DNA from: Sulfurimonas sp. | GTDB lineage: Bacteria > Campylobacterota > Campylobacteria > Campylobacterales > Sulfurimonadaceae | Reading direction: 5' to 3' | Assembly (NCBI GenBank): GCA_027858865.1 | Contig: JAQIBW010000080.1 | Coordinates: 1-6,861, forward strand | DNA length: 6,861 nucleotides | Shown: one piece after another, positions 5,770 through 6,861 of the stretch | Layout of the letters: the number at the start of each line of letters is the position of its first letter | Position numbering within the stretch: the first letter of the stretch is position 1 | Made by a program: the position numbers and the translations under genes | Notes under the pieces: generated by a model | The model's input: only the letters and a program-made list of their open reading frames with translations | What the model was told of the DNA's origin: nothing | The model's database searches: none

Positions 5770-6586
5770 TAGATAATCCTATTAGGTTTAGCATACCAAG
5801 TGTCAGTCCGATGCTAAGAACTATTTTTATAAGGTGGTTTATCTTTACTCTGGCAGTTGAGTTATCTACTAAGTTTACAAGTAAAAATACTACAACAAAC
5901 AAAACTGCTCCAAGTAGTATGCTATTACCTGCAAAAAGCATAAGAAGAGAGTAAATAAAGACATACTCCAACCACTTAGCCATATATAAAAACTCAAAAA
6001 AAACTCCGCTAAACTCTACCTCAACACCGCCGACTATTTCCTGATGAGCTTCTGCGGCATCAAAGGGAGACTTTTTCAGTTTTACAGGGATGACAAGTAA
6101 AAAAGCCAAAAAGAGAAAAAACATAGATACAAGTTCAGAAGACCTACCTCTTATGGCATCTATGTCAAAAGTTCCATTTAGCATAAAAAATCCAACTGCG
6201 AGCATAATCAAAATAGGCTCATACGCTATGATAGAAAGCAGTTCTCTATTTGCCCCGATATGTGAGAAAATAGACCTAACACTAAAACCAGCAAGCACGA
6301 TAAAGATAGATGAGAGTAGATGCAAGAAAACAACATAGAGAAGGTTCTCTCCTAGTATGACAAAAGCAACTACTACCCATAGTGTAACAAAGTGCATAAT
6401 TCCCAAAATGGAGTGGTAAGGGTTTATAATGAATGCTTGTTTGCCTAGGAGTTTGTACATGTCATAGAAAGGCTGTAAAACAGGAGGACCTTGACGGTTT
6501 TGCATCCGAGCACGGACTACTCTTTCAAAACCGTAGATTAGACCACCGATAATTGGAGCAATAATTATTAGGATTATTTCTAGCAT
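5762..6586 (-). CDS. echB: NuoH-like membrane subunit of group 4 [NiFe]-hydrogenase (EchB/HycD/HyfC-like)
   Basis: Integral membrane subunit that anchors the hydrogenase arm and, by homology with complex I NuoH, forms part of the proton or sodium path. The 274 residues contain about seven to eight hydrophobic segments, including approximately 2-19, 58-78, 82-100, 118-136, 153-169, 208-225, 226-240 and 252-272. Family motifs are RARMQNRQGPP (25-35) with LQPFYDMYKL after it, GANRELLSIIAYEP (111-124), KKSPFDAAEAHQE (171-183) and GVEVEFSG (187-194), the acidic loops that contact the peripheral arm. The AHQE form is typical of hydrogenase rather than NADH dehydrogenase versions. In-frame stops immediately upstream fix the start. 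An AAGGAG lies 11 nt before it, a slightly long spacing. It appears to be the first gene of the operon. The NuoL-like partner that normally accompanies it is not seen. Confidence 0.9.
   Translation of the reverse strand: MLEIILIIIAPIIGGLIYGFERVVRARMQNRQGPPVLQPFYDMYKLLGKQAFIINPYHSILGIMHFVTLWVVVAFVILGENLLYVVFLHLLSSIFIVLAGFSVRSIFSHIGANRELLSIIAYEPILIMLAVGFFMLNGTFDIDAIRGRSSELVSMFFLFLAFLLVIPVKLKKSPFDAAEAHQEIVGGVEVEFSGVFFEFLYMAKWLEYVFIYSLLMLFAGNSILLGAVLFVVVFLLVNLVDNSTARVKINHLIKIVLSIGLTLGMLNLIGLSNV
5777..5780 (-). promoter_or_regulatory. Ribosome binding site of the small-subunit gene
   Basis: AGGA on the - strand, seven nucleotides before the ATG at 5769, lies inside the 3' end of the membrane-subunit gene. 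It agrees with the overlapping start. Confidence 0.5.
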
Positions 6587-6597
6587 CTATGACTATT

Positions 6598-6603
6598 CTC
6601 CTT
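6598..6603 (-). promoter_or_regulatory. Ribosome binding site of the membrane-subunit gene
   Basis: A strong AAGGAG on the - strand lies 11 nt before the ATG at 6586. In-frame TAG codons lie between them, so no longer protein is possible. The spacing is longer than ideal but usable. Confidence 0.6.
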
Positions 6604-6611
6604 GTGTAGAG

Positions 6612-6617
6612 ATTATA
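6612..6617 (-). promoter_or_regulatory. Candidate promoter (-10 TATAAT) of the hydrogenase operon
   Basis: On the - strand a perfect TATAAT ends 8 nt before the AAGGAG and 25 nt before the ATG of the membrane subunit. This would give a short leader of about 18-20 nt carrying the ribosome binding site. Upstream is AT-rich (another TATAAA lies about 10 nt further up) with no consensus -35, which is normal for Campylobacterota. It supports this gene being the first of the operon. Confidence 0.5.
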
Positions 6618-6635
6618 AACTATTTTATATTTATT

Positions 6636-6664
6636 TTGACTTTTATTTTGGGTTGTGTTATAAT
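6636..6664 (+). promoter_or_regulatory. Near-consensus sigma70 promoter facing right, no gene visible behind it
   Basis: TTGACT at 6636-6641 and a perfect TATAAT at 6659-6664 are separated by exactly 17 nt. Transcription would start near 6671 and run toward the window end. There is no reading frame of note on the + strand to 6861; the first ATG (6663) stops after three codons. The promoter could serve a small RNA, the leader of a gene beyond the edge, or be chance in AT-rich DNA. Confidence 0.45.
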
Positions 6665-6676
6665 GACTTCATAATT

Positions 6677-6705
6677 ACCTTCGGGTCACACCCTTCTTTG
6701 GGTGT
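6677..6705. repeat. Cluster of competing GC-rich hairpins
   Basis: Within 29 nt lie ACC-TTCG-GGT (6677-6686), GGGT-CAC-ACCC (6683-6693) and the strongest, ACACCC-TTCTTT-GGGTGT (6688-6693 with 6700-6705, six pairs, six-base loop). The arms overlap, so the structures exclude one another. No T-run directly follows on either strand, so a standard intrinsic terminator is not supported. The GC-rich patch stands out from the surrounding AT-rich spacer. Confidence 0.5.
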
Positions 6706-6710
6706 CTAAA

Positions 6711-6830
6711 TCAATCTATAAAATCTTTTATTTTCTCTTTTAATTCACAAAAATCGTCTTTATTTATCACTCCTATTTTATTTAATAGCCTTTTTAGCTG
6801 TACATTCTTATTTGAGGAATAAATATATTT
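6711..6830 (-). pseudogene. Possible 3' remnant of a broken gene (SHOCT-like C-terminal tail)
   Basis: On the - strand a 39-codon open stretch runs from just after a TGA (6831-6833) to a TGA at 6711-6713. It has no ATG; the only common start, a GTG, is internal and overlaps its own purine-rich AGGAG. The translation reads LKRLLNKIGVINKDDF, then CELKEKIKDFID. This alternating hydrophobic/charged pattern with G-[IV]-I-x-K-[DE]-[DE]-F and a lysine-rich helix resembles SHOCT-type C-terminal oligomerisation tails. Upstream in the same frame come KYIYSSNKN, a TGA, KYDIMK and a TAA, so an intact gene is not present in this frame. It may be the decayed end of a gene that continues in another frame beyond the edge. 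With so short a stretch in AT-rich DNA, chance cannot be excluded. Confidence 0.25.
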
Positions 6831-6861
6831 TCATTTCATTATGTCATATTTTTAAAATAAC

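Larger units (their letters stand above)
6587..6861. other. Intergenic region at the right edge, no intact gene
   Basis: These 275 nt, very AT-rich, hold no intact reading frame on either strand. They contain the operon's ribosome binding site and -10 box (- strand), a + strand sigma70-like promoter, the hairpin cluster and a possible gene remnant, each listed separately. A weak AT-only palindrome at 6718-6731, followed by a pyrimidine run to 6741, could act as a poor + strand terminator. I see no tRNA, CRISPR repeat or transposase. Confidence 0.6.

Noticed and set aside
5108..6338. + strand open frames 5108-5428 and 6090-6338
   Set aside because: They lie opposite the NuoC-like, small-subunit and membrane-subunit genes and have no family signs or start signals.
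2901..6586. Part of an NADH:quinone oxidoreductase (complex I) operon
   Set aside because: The NuoB, C, D, H and I homology is real, but the large subunit keeps both nickel-binding cysteine pairs (C67/C70 and C356/C359) that complex I has lost. Only five genes are present, with no NuoE, F or G.
6677..6705. Intrinsic transcription terminator
   Set aside because: The six-pair stem ACACCC/GGGTGT is not followed by a T-run on either strand.
6636..6741. IS200/IS605-type transposon end
   Set aside because: Clustered hairpins suggested it, but there is no transposase or TnpB coding and no recognisable target or cleavage motif in the window.

Overview
The window looks like chromosomal DNA from a Campylobacterota (epsilonproteobacterial) bacterium, most like Sulfurimonas or a relative. 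This is inferred from the AT-rich, lysine-rich coding style, very tight gene packing, TATAAT -10 boxes without clear -35 boxes, and the mix of genes. No species can be named from the sequence alone.

Left part (53-2904, + strand): three genes packed with no gaps. They encode a membrane-anchored SPOR-domain protein (cell envelope/division), anthranilate synthase component I (trpE) and shikimate dehydrogenase (aroE). The junctions are TAATG (1-nt overlap) and TAAATG (0 nt), so the three are probably one translationally coupled transcript. AroE feeds the shikimate pathway, whose end product chorismate is the substrate of TrpE. No trpG or other trp gene is present here.

Right part (6586-2901, - strand): five genes for a minimal membrane-bound group 4 [NiFe]-hydrogenase of the Ech/Hyc/Coo type. 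In transcription order they are a NuoH/EchB-like membrane subunit, a small Fe-S subunit (EchC-like), a NuoC-like subunit (EchD-like), the catalytic large subunit (EchE-like) and a two-cluster ferredoxin subunit (EchF-like). The nickel-binding cysteine pairs and the proximal-cluster cysteines are all present, so this is a hydrogenase and not complex I. The NuoL-like ion-pumping subunit (EchA) is not in the window, and the sequence just upstream of the first gene does not encode its end.

Between the D-like and E-like hydrogenase genes sits an oppositely oriented guanine/cytidine-type deaminase gene (4447-4905). It is interrupted by an in-frame TAG where the family usually has an aromatic residue. 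It splits the hydrogenase cluster into two transcription units. The deaminase and the large-subunit gene diverge from a 61-nt spacer, and each has a -10-like box so close to its ATG that both mRNAs may be leaderless.

Right edge (6587-6861): about 275 nt with no intact gene. It holds a likely - strand hydrogenase promoter, a near-consensus + strand sigma70 promoter with no gene behind it, a group of competing GC-rich hairpins in otherwise AT-rich DNA, and a 39-codon open stretch on the - strand that looks like the broken 3' end of a gene. This is the least explained part of the window.
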